Shown here: positions 47,467 to 59,290 of the stretch, piece by piece
Layout: the number at the start of each line of letters is the position of its first letter
How positions within the stretch are numbered: the first letter of the stretch is position 1
NCBI GenBank assembly: GCA_963556695.1
Contig: CAUWAG010000019.1
Coordinates: 806,001 to 870,000, forward strand
Origin: Anthostomella pinea
Taxonomy: Eukaryota; Ascomycota; Sordariomycetes; Xylariales; Xylariaceae
DNA: 64,000 nt
Direction of reading: 5' to 3'
Position numbers and translations under genes: made by a program
The notes under the pieces: model-generated
The model's input: the letters and a program-made list of their open reading frames with translations, nothing else
What the model was told of the DNA's origin: nothing
The model's database searches: none

Positions 47467-48813
47467 CTACTCCTTCCCCTCCCAGACCTTGGCGAGAAAG
47501 CTCTCAGCCGAAGCGAACTCGTAGTCGGGGAAGAGCCGATTCATCTCGTCCGACGAATCCCACGCCCCCTTGGTGCTGCTCAGGAGGACGCCGACGCACA
47601 CCGCCTTGAGCAGAGCCGATGCCTCCTCGTCAGACACGGCGTGGTGGACGGCTTCCAGGCCCCACGACGTGTTCAGCTCGCCGGCTTCGAGATCTTCGAC
47701 TTTCACCTTCTCGATTTTGAATGGGCGTCCTGCGGAAGGGAATGCGTGTAAGTGACATCAATGATTCTAGAAGCTGCAAACCCAGGGATGGATGGATTCA
47801 CGCAGAGTAGAACAGGGCACGCACCTCGAACCCTCTCCCCCATCGCAATAACCTGCGCAAAATTAAGTCTATTCCCTCGGACCCCGCCCGTCGCGGGCCA
47901 CCGGCCACAGTCGTAGTCGACGGCGCGCGCGATGATGGCCGCGAGGTCCTTCACCGAGGTCAGGGTCATGACGGCGTCGTCCGCATGGTTGGCGACGACC
48001 AGCGCGCGGCGATTGGCGAAGTCGAAGATGGTCTGTAAGGGGGTGAGGTGCGCGGATGTTTGGTGTGGGAAGGCTAGATAGTCGAGGAAGAGACCGGGTT
48101 GGAAGAGGGTGTATTCTAGGACCTGGGGGGAGTCCCATAGAGGGGGGTATTAGTGGTGGTCTGTTGGCGTTAGGATGATTAATTGCGTCTTACGTTGGAC
48201 TTGGCGTTGACTTCCTTCAGGTATTCCACGATTCTTCCTTTTCCGTACGTCCAGGGCATGTCAATCGTACTCTTGCTGTTTGTTCGTCGGGTCAGTTGCC
48301 GCCCACCAATACTCAAATCTCAAGCACTTCCACTTCGGTAGGGAGGTTTGGATAAATAGTTACCTTCCATACTCGCTCGGCGCGAAGCGTTTCACGCCCG
48401 CGCCGATGGCGGCGTCGATCAGGTTCCGCTGCGACTTCTCGCCCGGGTCCGAGAGCAGCTGGACGAACGACAGGAGTGTGTGTGTGCCACGAAGGGCTTC
48501 GGTCAGGGCTGGCTTGTCGTTGTAGTCTACGACTTGCCACTTGATTCCGGGTGCGGTGGTATTGCTAATGGGTTGGGCCTACGAAGAGAGAGAGGGTATC
48601 AGTGTCGGAGACTCATATGAGGCGGGCTTTGCGAGGCTCTTGCTTGCCTTCCTGCTCAGGATGGTGATCTCATGTTTGTTGGCCGCTACTAGGGCGTCGA
48701 TGACTTCTCTCGCGACCTCTGTTAAGGACGTCAGCTGTTGTAAGTGGTTAAGGTCATGGCAGAGCCAAAGTTGACGTACGTCCGGAACCGCCGGCAATAG
48801 CTACTTTGACCAT
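47467..48813 (-). CDS. NmrA-like / isoflavone-reductase-like NAD(P)-binding protein
   Basis: A Rossmann-fold atypical SDR of 320 residues in six exons: 48813-48780, 48718-48648, 48578-48364, 48275-48194, 48122-47825 and 47729-47467. All joins keep one frame. The N terminus VKVAIAGGSGQVAREVIDAL is the dinucleotide-binding loop; later marks are FAPSEYGSKS and TYGKGRIVEYL, and RVRG...FKIEKVKVEDL near the end, as in the NmrA/PCBER-like family. The second intron (48579-48647) starts with GC rather than GT (AAG|GCAAGC) and ends TAG; no GT donor is available nearby. The gene is divergent from a Zn2Cys6 regulator 548 bases away. It could be a reductase or a redox-sensing regulator; the sequence does not decide. 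Confidence 0.9.
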
Positions 48814-49361
48814 CGTGATGGATGCCTGTTATGTTTAGAGAGACAGAGTTTGGAGATTAGGTTCTTTCAACTGACGAAAGGTTATGGAAACTAACTGGGA
48901 AGAACATGAGAATAGAATATGAGCGGGCGGATTCTGGCTTATATAGAGTCTTCTCAGCCTGTCGGCCCCCTTCCGTCCCCTCGGTGTGGGTAATACCGTA
49001 CAGGCAGTGCCCATCCGATTACCAGCTCGCGGGAACACAAGCGAACAGTAGTCCTGAGGCAAACGCAACCCATGATTCCTTCGGCCGCGGAGCAATTCAC
49101 GCTGTTATTCTGCACCCCTGAACACCTCATTGCTTGACCAGGTCAACCGTCGACGGGTATGTGGGTCCGTGCACGGCAAGGGGCTCTTCTTCCGCCGCGG
49201 CGGTTGCGGTCGTCCGCAGCGGAGATAAGTTCAGCTCAAGTCCTACCAGGGTTTACTACTCCCTTCACCCAGCTTACAACCCGTCGCATGTTCTGCACGC
49301 ATTATATCAGCTGTCTTGTCTTCCAGGACGGAGGAGAAGGTCGAAAGCTCGAGTCGCCGAA
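48814..49361. promoter_or_regulatory. Bidirectional promoter region with CGG palindrome
   Basis: A 548-base region separates the starts of the divergent NmrA-like and Zn2Cys6 genes. At 49192-49203 lies a perfect 12-base palindrome CCGCCGCGGCGG, and a further GCGG/CCGC cluster follows to 49218. Zn2Cys6 factors bind paired CGG triplets, so autoregulation plus control of the reductase is plausible. That is inference. Confidence 0.35.
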
Positions 49362-51667
49362 ATGTCTGAAGTGGGCCGGAGCTGCGGCTCCCCCGCGGCG
49401 AGAACAAATCCATCTTCGCCCAAGAGACGGAAGATCCGCAAGGGCACGCAGAGCTGCTGGGAATGCAAGCGGCGGAAGACCCGGTGCAGCTTTGCCAAGT
49501 CTACTGCATTGGTATGTGATGGGTGTCGAAGTCGTCGCACCAAATGCGTCAGCCAAGAGTTTGACGACGAGAGGATCGACCGAATGGCATCACTGGCTGG
49601 GCAGTCAGTCAAGCGGAATGGTAGGGACGCGCCACACAACTTGAACCAGAGTCGTCCGGATCAAGAAGAGGGTGCAGAGCCGATAGTAAGAGCCATCGTC
49701 ATTATCTGGTCTACCCCGTACTCATCTAATCGTGCGGGAAGTAGGGCGCTTTCGAGGGTAGTCCTCCCTCTGTTCTGCTCACGATGTCTGGTCTGGAACC
49801 AGGCGTCCAGGTGAATGGAGGCCTCGAAGACATATCCAGTGCTCTCCGAGCAGTTTGGCCTAATCAGCACGACCTCGATCTAATACTGAGTGTCCCGGTC
49901 GGTGTATCCGTGCTTCTTCACGGTGTGATGTGCATGCCATACTCAGCATTCGCCTCTGAGAAGCTCGCATCACCGCGGCACCTGCTGGAACTACCACCAG
50001 AAGGATCACATCCAGTCCACATCGCCAGAAGGCTCTTGATGTTGGGCACATTTCTACAGGGCATCTCTCCATCGTTCGCAGACAAGCTCGCTGACATGAG
50101 GTCGGAATATCGCAATCTCATGTCTCGTGTGGTCGACACCGCTACTAGGCTAGTGACAAGTAACGATGAGCTTGTCGAATCGCTGGAGGGTATCGAATGC
50201 GTGATGATCGAGAGCATGTATCTGAACAACGCCGGCAATCTCCGCCGCGCCTGGCTTGCAAATCGCAGGGCCATGGTCATGGCGCAGATGATGGGGTTGG
50301 GACTACCTACAGGCACAGGCTCCTTGGTCAAGGTTCTCGAGAAAGAGACCTACGATCGCATCGACCCAGAATACATGTGGTTCCGCATAGTCTCCTCGGA
50401 TCGGTACCTGTCATTGATGCTTGGTCTTCCGCAAGGCACACTCGAAAACGTGTTTGCCAGTCCGAAGGCACTGGAGAATTGTATGAGCATGGAGCGAATG
50501 GAACGCATGATGTCCGTTGCCGGCCGGCTTATCCTCCAGCGGAACGGCGCCGAACGGACTGACATACAAGCGACGTACCAAATTGACAAGATGCTGCAGG
50601 AGGCTGCAGCGATGATGCCTCCGCAGTGGTGGTCGATGGCCCCTGACCTTACTGAGGTCTCCAACAATGATGCGAAGGCATTTCAGGAGACAGTCCGCCT
50701 CATGAACCAGTTCGCATATCACCACATGTTGGTACAGCTGCACCTGCCATACATCTTGCAGGCCTCATCCACAGCCTCGAGCTACGACTACAACAAGATG
50801 ACTGCCGCTACTGCGAGTCGCGCGATCGTTGCCTTGTTCGTGTCTATCCGCAACTCCGTCCTAGCCAGTGCTTATTGCCGAGGCATCGATTTCGTCGTCT
50901 TCATCGCTAGCACGACGCTGTGTCTCGTGCACATCGAAGCTCGTCGGCAGCTCTTCAATGGCCTCCAACACCAGCGGTTAAGCGACCGTGGGTTGCTCGA
51001 GCGTACCCTCGAGATCATGGAGACGATGGCCGAGCAGAACCAGGACGTGATTGCTCGAGAGATCTGCGGCATCTTGCGACCACTCCTTGCTATCGAGGAC
51101 AGTTCTGCCAAGGGTGGATATTATCATGCCAGTGCCTCCCCTGATGGTGAGAACCGGGGAGCGCGAGGTGTCAGCGGCGCGGGGGACGCCCACGATGTGC
51201 TGCGTATTGAGATCCCATACTTTGGTACCATCAGGATAGAGCATCGTCCCTCCCTTGGCTCCCCAATACAGGTGCCGTCAGACGAGCGTATCCAGAGCAC
51301 ATCTACCTCGCAAGCAACTGAGAACAGCCTTATTTTTCTGCGCGAACGAGCTTCATCGCCTAACCAAGAGCAGCACCATCTGAGACAAGGAGGACCGGCA
51401 TCTGACCTTCAACCAGCGGGCTACGAAATAAGCACCACTGAGCCCGCTAACACTGACTGGCAATCCGTACCGTCACATGTTTCTGCCAACCTGGACCCGG
51501 ATCTCCTGTCGTCCGATACTGGCGGTGATTACGAGCAGCTTCTTGTTCCTGGTCTGGAGGCAGGCATACACGACTGGGCTCTGCAAGGCGTGGATATGGC
51601 CTTGTTCAGTAGCCTCACGCAAGGCTCGGTAGACCCGACTGAGACGACTTTGTTGTCTGATATGTAG
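49362..51667 (+). CDS. Zn2Cys6 transcription factor
   Basis: A fungal-specific nuclear regulator of 748 residues in two exons, 49362-49685 and 49745-51667. The 59-base intron (GTAAGA...CTAAT...GTAG) keeps the frame. The binuclear zinc cluster is C32-x2-C35-x6-C42-x9-C52-x2-C55-x6-C62, preceded by the basic KRRKIRKGTQ. The middle holds a helical region compatible with the fungal transcription-factor domain (CVMIESMYLNNAGNLRRAWL, AQMMGLG, MWFRIVSSDRYLSLMLGLPQ). The C terminus is acidic, with serine and glutamine, and could activate transcription. The frame is intact. It is divergent from the NmrA-like reductase and close to the SDR and flavoprotein genes, which makes those its most likely local targets. 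Confidence 0.93.
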
Positions 51668-52319
51668 TGGTGGTCACATGCGAGCTTCGCGAGGAAAAGC
51701 GCTTGCGGGTGGCAGGGATCGTCTATGCATTAGGTACCTAGTCTGTCAGATGAGTTAGACCCTGGTGTGCTGTATTTGGGCAACCGCGTAGCTCGTTTTG
51801 ATGAAAAAACATTTGATTGTTGCGTACCTCCTCGTGGGACGCAATGCTTCGTCGTCTCGCCTGGCTGGATCTTACCAAAGGGTAATTGAGTTGTCTTCGT
51901 ATCTGCAGTTTGACATTTCAGATCAATCGTGCTTCCCGTGCTGATGGAAGACGGTTACTGAAACCTAGCTGTAGGGTCTTCGTACTATCCGCCCTAATGA
52001 GCACAGTTTACGAGAATGGATCATTCTGACCACAGTCTTATAAGAGACACCAGTGATACCGGACTATCAATTGATGGACTGCAGGCATTACCGACTTTGA
52101 TGGTGGAATGTGACGCGGATTCTTGACCTGGGAAAGAGTCACCATGAAGAGTCAGAACGCACGGGCCAGCTGAATCTAACCTCAGTTATTGAGTCATCCG
52201 ATCGACCACTCTATTCCTTCCACTTCACACCCAGGCAGGCCCGGTTTGCCTCAACTCCTTGGTTTTTCTTTGGCAATCAGGCGACATAGACACCTCATGT
52301 TGCCAGCCGGTCAACTGTT
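51668..52319. other. Intergenic
   Basis: No gene, RNA or repeat was recognised between the regulator and the next plus-strand gene. Confidence 0.6.
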
Positions 52320-53870
52320 ATGCCTAAGAAAAGACACCAAAACCTGTACTCGAAACCTCCGTCTACCGCCCCGGCATCACTGCGCTTGTCCTCGTCGTCG
52401 CAATCGACTTCAGGTGAGAGAGCTCCCAGCTGCCCCCCACCAGTGGACGTCAACAACATCGTGAAGAGACCTTTCTAACTTCAGACCGATGAATCAGAAC
52501 ACCATGATCGATCGGTCAACGAGATCCTCGCAAATATGCGACGGAGCAATCTGAACGGCAGCAACTCCCAGAACAACCACTTCCCTTTCACGACCCCGAG
52601 CGTCCCTCCAGCGATCCGCCACATCCTACAGATCCCCGAGACGCCCGCCCCGGTACCGCGGATAAGGGGTCCTCAGAGACGTGCAATCAATGGTCGGCGT
52701 GGACCACCTGGCCCGCCACCGCCTCGCAGCTGGGTCTCGCTTGCGCAATCTCGACACGCGCCACCGACCTTCAAGGCAGACATCGCGGGACGGGTCCAGA
52801 GCTGGCCGCTGTCGGGTGCCTATGCGCCTGGCGAGGGGACCTTAGTGGATATGGTGCTGCGACGCATGGCGTTGGACTGGGAGCAGCAACGAGACTGGAA
52901 CAGGTATTACCTATATACACTACCGAGCCGGCTGAGAACAACGCTGCTGGGGCAGGTGGCCGAGCTTTACGAGCCCGGGGTGTCGATCAAGGACTTGCGT
53001 CTTGTTCTAACAGGTCCCTTCGAGGAAGAGCTCGCCAAATATGACGTTGAGAAAGTTGATGCTGGCAAGCTGAATGCGGATGTCTTCTACTTGGATCTGA
53101 CCGGGTCTCTGGGGAAGTCCCTGACGCTGAAAGAGCTGAGCGAGCTGCTTCACCCTCCCAAGGCAGATCTGGAAGACGATATCCAGGAATCCTGGGACGA
53201 GCCAGAGCTGACGTCCGGCCCAGCACAGCTGCTGCCCAACCTGACGCACCTTTCTCTCGCTGTCGATCCCGGCTCCAATGCTGCGGTGTCTTGGAAACAG
53301 CTCCTTTCCTTGGCGGGCAAGATGTCTCAATTGACGCATCTGAATCTGGCCGGCTGGCCAGAACCCTCTCTGACACCAAATGCCAAATTCGCAAAGGTTA
53401 CCTCATCGTCCACGGGACGAACTGTTCAGTACGGTGGCACGGGCCCATACAGTCATAACCTTGATGGTGACTGGTCGGAGGCAATAATGGTGCTAAAGCG
53501 CTTGAGCAAAGCTCTCTACGGTCTGGAGTACCTCGACCTAACAGGCTGTGCTGACTGGTCCCCGGCGCTGATGAAGGAGTCGGATGGGGACTTTACTATC
53601 GATTTTATTGACTGGGTTGGCGACTGGGGCAAGGTCGCGACGCTGCGACTGAACTCCGGCTACGCGCTTACCGACAATTCGTCGAAGGGCCAGATTATGC
53701 AAATTTCGGATTGGATCGACTCTGCGGCGGCAGTAGAGAAGCATATTAGGGCCCAGCGGTCCGGAAGAGGCCGCTGGATCACAGTTGAGCGAGATACTCT
53801 GCCTGATAGCGCGAAGACTATTGTAGAGAACGAGCGGCTTAGGGCGGCACTGGTCTCAGCAGCCTGGTAG
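52320..53870 (+). CDS. Conserved fungal hypothetical protein with LRR-like region
   Basis: The main exon is open from about 52485 to 53870. I place the start at ATG 52320, which gives a lysine-rich MPKKRHQ and a serine-rich stretch, joined by a short intron whose ends I could not settle. The strong GTGAGA donor at 52414 gives the wrong phase with the CTAAC/CAG acceptor at 52484; GTGGAC at 52443 gives the right phase but only 42 bases. ATG 52536 is the conservative start (444 residues). The protein has a proline-rich N terminus (ETPAPVPRI, GPPGPPPPRSW), then leucine-rich repeat-like segments (LLPNLTHLSLAVDP, MSQLTHLNLAGWPEP, GLEYLDLTGCADW). Similar proteins are common in Pezizomycotina. No function is known to me. 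Confidence 0.75.
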
Positions 53871-54440
53871 GTACGATAGGCGAAGCATATGCAGAACCAG
53901 TAAAAAAACCAACAAGGTTAACTTCGCAATTTTGCGGTTCTTGGCGCATGATCTCGCGGTTAGGGAAGTCGTTTTCGGCGGAAGTTGCAGATGTATCAAT
54001 CTCATCGGGCAAACACACGCGCCGTGTAGACTACTATTACGAGCACACTGAGGTCATATCTGAATAGTCCAGAACCGTGAGACTGCATAGGGGTCGGCTT
54101 AGATCACGGCCCTCTTGCTCAATGTGACTCATGCTTGCTTGCCCAAGAATTGCTACGTATGGATACCTTTCGTCTCATCTCAAACCGAAAGTCGGAGAGT
54201 TTCCGCCCGGAATGTCCGACGTTACGAGGCGGTCGCGGTGGTCACCCCCGGCCCTGATAAGATCTCCCACAACTGGATTCGCGCGCGGTGCAGCATGACT
54301 CATAGGTGCCAGCAATGGCACTCTCCAGGTATATGAGAAGGCATATAAATTCGCGTGAGATGTCCACTTCCGCTTAATATTTAATTGTCTACCTACTACC
54401 GTTATCTCCTTAAGCGCGATCAAAGCTGCGATCAAGAGAG
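53871..54440. other. Intergenic
   Basis: Nothing identified between the LRR-like gene and the iminopeptidase. The last 60 bases before the ATG are pyrimidine- and A-rich, as expected for a fungal 5' leader. Confidence 0.6.
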
Positions 54441-55476
54441 ATGGCGCAAGGATACACCCACGAGCCGGCCTATGAAACCGGCCATCTCAAAGTCGGCTCG
54501 GTTCACGAGATCTACTACGAGCAGTACGGAAAGAAAGATGGGCTTCCTGGTGAGTATCCAAGCGATATCCACGACGGTGTACAAAAGCCAGGAAGGAAGC
54601 TAACGAGAACCCTCAGTCATCTTCTTACACGGCGGTCCGGGCGGCAACACGAGCCCGGGGAACGCCAAGTACTTCAACCCGGCCGTATACCGGGTCGTGC
54701 TGATGGACCAGCGCGGGGCCGGCAAATCGCGGCCCAGGAACGAGCTCCGGGAGAACACGACGCAGCACCTCTGCGACGACATCGAGGCCCTGCGCGAGCA
54801 CCTCGGCATCGCGAAGTGGCACATGGTATTCGGGGGGTCGTGGGGCTCTACGCTGGCGCTTTACTACACGCAGAAGCACGCCGACTGCGTCGGGAGCATG
54901 GTCCTCCGCGGCGTGTTTACGGTGCGCTAGTCCGAGATACGGTTTAAGGGCGAGCACGACCAGCCGGTACCCGCGGAGTTCTTCCCGATGGAGTGGGAGC
55001 GGTTCCTCTCGCACCTGTCCGAGGACGAGCGGCGCGGCGATCCCATGGAGGCGTACTATCGGCGCATCACGTCGTCCGACCCGGCGGTACGGGATCCGGC
55101 GGCGCGGGAGTGGAATCCATGGGGTATGTCGATCAGCGCACTGCGGCAGGATCCGGCCGACTTTGCCAAGCTGGATGATGAGGAGTGGTGTCTGACGCAC
55201 GCGTTGTTCGAGTCGCATTATCTGTTCAAGCACAGCGGGTGGATGGAGGACGGCTATCTGCTGCGGCCCGAGAACATGGCCAAGATCGGGGATGTGGCCG
55301 GGGCTATTGTTCAGGGACGGTATGACTTGCTGTGTACGCCGAAGACGGCTTGGGAGGTGAGCAAGAAGTGGCCCAAGGCTGAGCTTCACTGGGTCGACGA
55401 TGCGGGACATTCGGCTGGCGAGCCGGGGACTACGGCGAAGCTTGTCGAGGCTTGCGATTCTTTGGCGAAGATATAG
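54441..55476 (+). pseudogene. Proline iminopeptidase (alpha/beta hydrolase) with one in-frame TAG
   Basis: The family (peptidase S33) removes N-terminal proline from peptides. Exons 54441-54549 and 54617-55476, joined over a 67-base intron, give 321 residues plus one internal stop, the normal length for the family. The oxyanion-hole motif is HGGPGG, then MDQRGAGKS, the nucleophile elbow GGSWGS, the acid in GRYDLLCTP and the histidine in DDAGHSAGEP. A single TAG at 54928-54930 (codon 141, after RGVFTVR) interrupts the frame; the remaining 181 codons are fully conserved in character. A stop there removes the catalytic Asp and His. It may be a recent nonsense mutation, a sequencing error or, less likely, read-through. 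No intron can be drawn to remove it. Confidence 0.88.
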
Positions 55477-56825
55477 GGGATATGATAGGACTGCCGAATA
55501 CAAGAATCAACATAATTTAACGACGGAAAATGGGGTTACGTCTCTTGTCGGAATCCGACTCTCGCTTCCATGGCATCATGTGAGCTCAATGAGATCCTCA
55601 GCCGTGACTTGGCAGCTCTCGATTATGATAGTGTCTTCATGCTGCTATTGCCCGTGAGCCGAGTGGCTTGTCATCTTCGTCACATTGAGGCAATATGCCA
55701 AGTGACTCAAGGTTGTGACAGATTAGAAGTTGATAGGTTGGACGTCAATGTGCCAACGTGTTAGCCAGAGCCCAGCGACAGCGGCAGCTGAGAGCAGACA
55801 AAGGAACTAGCAACACCATATGCTGAGACTGTACGGTGTACCTATTTGGATAGCATGAGCAGACAATAGCCAGACCATGGTGTCGACATAGTAGTAATAA
55901 TACCTTAGCATCTGATACCCAGACACGCCAGAATTATGGCAGGCGCTTCCCTGGAAGCTTGCGAAAGGGGCCGTTTCGAGAGGGATGCCAAGGACGGTGA
56001 CGTGTGGCCGTCGCTGTTCCATCGTGAAGCTGACTCTGGTGGTTCTGACTGGTCGACAGGCCACAGAACCGGTTTTACAGGGTTTGATGGGTAACTATCA
56101 GATGACCCATAGAACACCACAGGGCTGGCGCCGGTACGCGCCTAGATAGCGCCAGCGGGGTCCGGGCTATGACACATCAGCCACTGACAGCCAATCAACG
56201 CGCCCAATCTCGCTCAAACTGGGCATATCCCAAGCTTGATTTCTGGAAGACCCCTGCCCCTCAGTAGCCGCCAACGAATTTCTGAAATTTGACTGACCTC
56301 CTTTGTTCTCCTACCTCTACCAGCTTGCGATATCTATCATGTGTCGGTGAGAGACGGTCTAACACCCACGGACCTGCGTGTGCCGAGACGGCGGTTGGTT
56401 GGCGGGTGAGTATGCTGTAACGGGCCAATAGACTATTTGGGGACTACCTTACTGTGCAATCTATCCGAAAGCGTCGAATGTTGCTTCGTTATTCACACAA
56501 TCAAGCCAAGCCAGTCAGTCATTCCAGTCCAGTAAGTCCACCAATGCCTGTACGTCTGTTGCATCATGGCTGCCACTGTCAGGTTGGTTGGCCTCCATCG
56601 GCTTTTCTATAACACTCTATTCCTGTCGCTTCCTTTGTCTCCCAAGTTTCACCTGTCACATACCTACATATCTAGCTTTTCTCTGCCACGACTACGCTGT
56701 CGACTTGCTCTCTCTTCTTCTCTTGAGCAAGGCGAGACGACTGATCACTGAGCATACTTACCTGCATGCCTATCAACCCCAGAGGGAACCATAATACTAT
56801 AACCCCAGAGGGAAACATCATCACC
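55477..56825. other. Intergenic
   Basis: About 1.35 kb without a supported gene. Short open frames on both strands have no domains. The region must contain the promoter and leader of the SUR7-like gene. Confidence 0.55.
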
Positions 56826-57967
56826 ATGACTGTGAGAAGAGCTTCCACCTTTGCTGTGGTTATACCACTAGTTCTGTCCCTGGCAGGCTTCGTGCTGGCC
56901 ATGTTGGCGCTGTTCGCTGGGACTGGATCTCAACAACAAGTTATGGAAGACTACCATATCATCGCGGTATGTTCCTGTCCCAACTCGAACCCATACTCTG
57001 CGCGATGTGTTACTGACGAGGGACTCTCTTTAGGTCAACATGTCCGACTTCGGCCACGATCTGATCGCATCAGCAGCAACCACTTCCACAGCCCCCGAAC
57101 CGACAAAGACGGACGACGGTGGCTTCTGGAGCAGTATTGAGAGTGGTATAAGTGATATTGGACAAGATGTAAAGAACGACCTGACGGACATCGCAAATAA
57201 TATTGCAAACGACGTTGCCGACAAGCTTGCGGACGCGATTGGCATCTCTGAGTGGTATAGCTTGCATATCATGACTGCCTGCGAAGGTGTCTTCTCGCCG
57301 AATGCGACGAACCCAGGCGCATGGTTCAATACCACCAACTGCACTGCGCAGGAAGCTGGGTGTATGTTGCCCCTTCACCCCTTCACGTACTTTTAAACCC
57401 GACACTAAGAAGCTCGCAGTGCACTTCAACCTGACTGAGCTCATTAATGGTGAACTGCAGGCCGGTCCCCTACACTTGAGTGCCGCCGATTTAAGATTCC
57501 CGCAAAAAGTACAAGATGCGGTCGACCTGATCAACGATACGCTCCTCGCCGTCTTCCTCTTCTACGTGCTTGGAAGCGCATTCACTGGCCTATCCTTCCT
57601 CGTCTGCATCGTCCTGCTCACCTTGCGCCCCGACATGTCGAGGCTCGTGATCCTGGCCAACTTGGCCATTTCAATCCTTGCCGCCTTGACACTAGCCATC
57701 GGAAGCGCCATGACGACCGCTGTCGCGAAGAAAGGTGTTTCCAAGATCAACGACGCAGGCGAGGACGTGGGGATATCCGCTGTCGAGGGGACAAAGTTCA
57801 TAACCATCTCGTGGGTTGCCTTTGCGGTTATGTTTGCGTCCTGCCTGTTCTGGACAGCGACGTGCTTTCTACCGCGCAAGTCGAAAAACTATGGTGGAGA
57901 GAAGGGGCCGCGCACTAGCGCAGACAGTGGTCGGCCATTCTTGGCCATGTTCAGGCGACGACACTGA
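56826..57967 (+). CDS. SUR7/PalI family four-span membrane protein
   Basis: A plasma-membrane protein of the SUR7/PalI (claudin-like) family, known for eisosome/cortical patch organisation or for ambient-pH signalling. Exons 56826-56966, 57034-57361 and 57420-57967 give 338 residues. Four hydrophobic spans are visible: near residues 9-31 (VVIPLVLSLAGFVLAMLALF), then LLAVFLFYVLGSAFTGLSFL, LVILANLAISILAALTLAIG and SWVAFAVMFASCLFWTATCF. The large first extracellular loop carries the family motif region EWYSLHIMTACEGVFSPN with paired cysteines and NxT sites. The tail is short and basic. I chose ATG 56826 rather than 56766 because the protein then starts directly before the first span, in better context. 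SUR7 against PalI cannot be separated here. Confidence 0.88.
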
Positions 57968-58163
57968 GCAACAGCTCAGAGGGGTATATACGTGATGATA
58001 CAGTAGAGCGGAGGAACCTGAAAGGGGATCAAGGGCTCGCAAGAGTCCCTTATAACTAACGATACCACGGATGAAGAACGCAGCGTTTGGATTTAATACG
58101 ATACCTGAGATAGCCTTGGTTTAAGCCTAATTGGAGTTGGATAGATTACCTCGTGGGACGCTT

Positions 58164-58682
58164 TCAACAGTCTCGCTCTTCTACGTGTGCCGGGAATCCC
58201 ATTGGAAAAGGGAGGGCTGGCAGAAACCTGGTGCTGCAGTCGCGGATCTCCTCGGATACTTCCACAGGACACCCAACCCATGAAGTATGAACAGTTACTC
58301 GGAAACAAGTCTCCTCGGCACCACGCTTCTTAGTGCACGGTCCGCAGAACTGTTTCGTCGCTGTTGGAGCGCTAGGCGCCGTCGGCATGGGCGGGGACTC
58401 GGGCGGCCTGGTGGACCCCTTCGGCATCGAGAAAGGCCCCGTGGGGAACGGCGGCACGGGCCCCGAGAAGGCCCACTTGGGCGACATGTCAACGCCGCCC
58501 TCCTTGTAGTCGGCCGAGCCGTTGATCCCGCCCGTCGCCCACTTCATTGACAGAGACCGAGACCGAGACGACGATTCACTGCCTGCGATATTGCGCTTCT
58601 CACGCAGCTCGGCGGCCTTCATGGCACGACGCAGCGCAGCCTTCTTGATCATGGCCTGGCTCGCGGCACTGAGGCTCACCAT
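58164..58682 (-). CDS. Hypothetical protein, low-complexity
   Basis: An open frame of 172 codons from ATG 58682. The N terminus is an alanine-, lysine- and arginine-rich helix (AMIKKAALRRAMKAAELREK). The middle is serine-, proline- and glycine-rich, followed by a small cysteine pair QFCGPCTKKR. After about residue 125 a possible GTAACT donor (58302) suggests that the C terminus shown may be intronic and the true end different. No family recognised. Weak evidence overall: a frame with protein-like composition between two confident genes. Confidence 0.45.
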   Translation of the reverse strand: MVSLSAASQAMIKKAALRRAMKAAELREKRNIAGSESSSRSRSLSMKWATGGINGSADYKEGGVDMSPKWAFSGPVPPFPTGPFSMPKGSTRPPESPPMPTAPSAPTATKQFCGPCTKKRGAEETCFRVTVHTSWVGCPVEVSEEIRDCSTRFLPALPFPMGFPAHVEERDC

Positions 58683-59290
58683 TTTCTCTGGAGTGGACGT
58701 GACGATGGAGTCGGGAGAGGCGGGGAAGTGGACAGAGACACTGCACGAAGAGACGGGGGTCTCTCTAATCTCATTCGAAAAAGTAGGCAGTGCGTTGCAA
58801 TGTGCCAAATTTCTGAACCGGGGGAAGTCATGGGTAGTCACTACATTCGAGTTACATCCAGACTACCCCAATCACCCGGGCAAGCCTTGTTACAAGTTGG
58901 TATGCATTTCATAGTCACATCATGATCAACGTGTGTGAGCGCAAAGATGTAAGAGCTACGCAAAATCATATCTCAACAGCGACCATCAACCGGAATGACA
59001 ACAATGAGTTCACCGGTCTAGGCCCAGCGATTCGAATAATCCTATACTTTAATAGCTTGAAAATGCCATTATCTAGCTCCCTCAAAGGAATAAAGAAAGA
59101 GTTGATTGTTTTCCACCACCGTCGAGCACAAAGCAGCATCGCAAGCGTCAAGACATAAAGCCACATCCGCCCCGTGCCATTCCAGTCAGCCAGCAATCCA
59201 CAAATCAAAATCATCAGCATCAACTCTCAGGAAGGTAAGTAAAATCTCAGCGAAGGCAAACTAACAGCAGTAGGAAAGAAAGTAGACAAC

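Noticed and set aside
54625..55503. 292-codon minus-strand frame
   Set aside because: Antisense shadow of the proline iminopeptidase, whose catalytic motifs read clearly on the plus strand.
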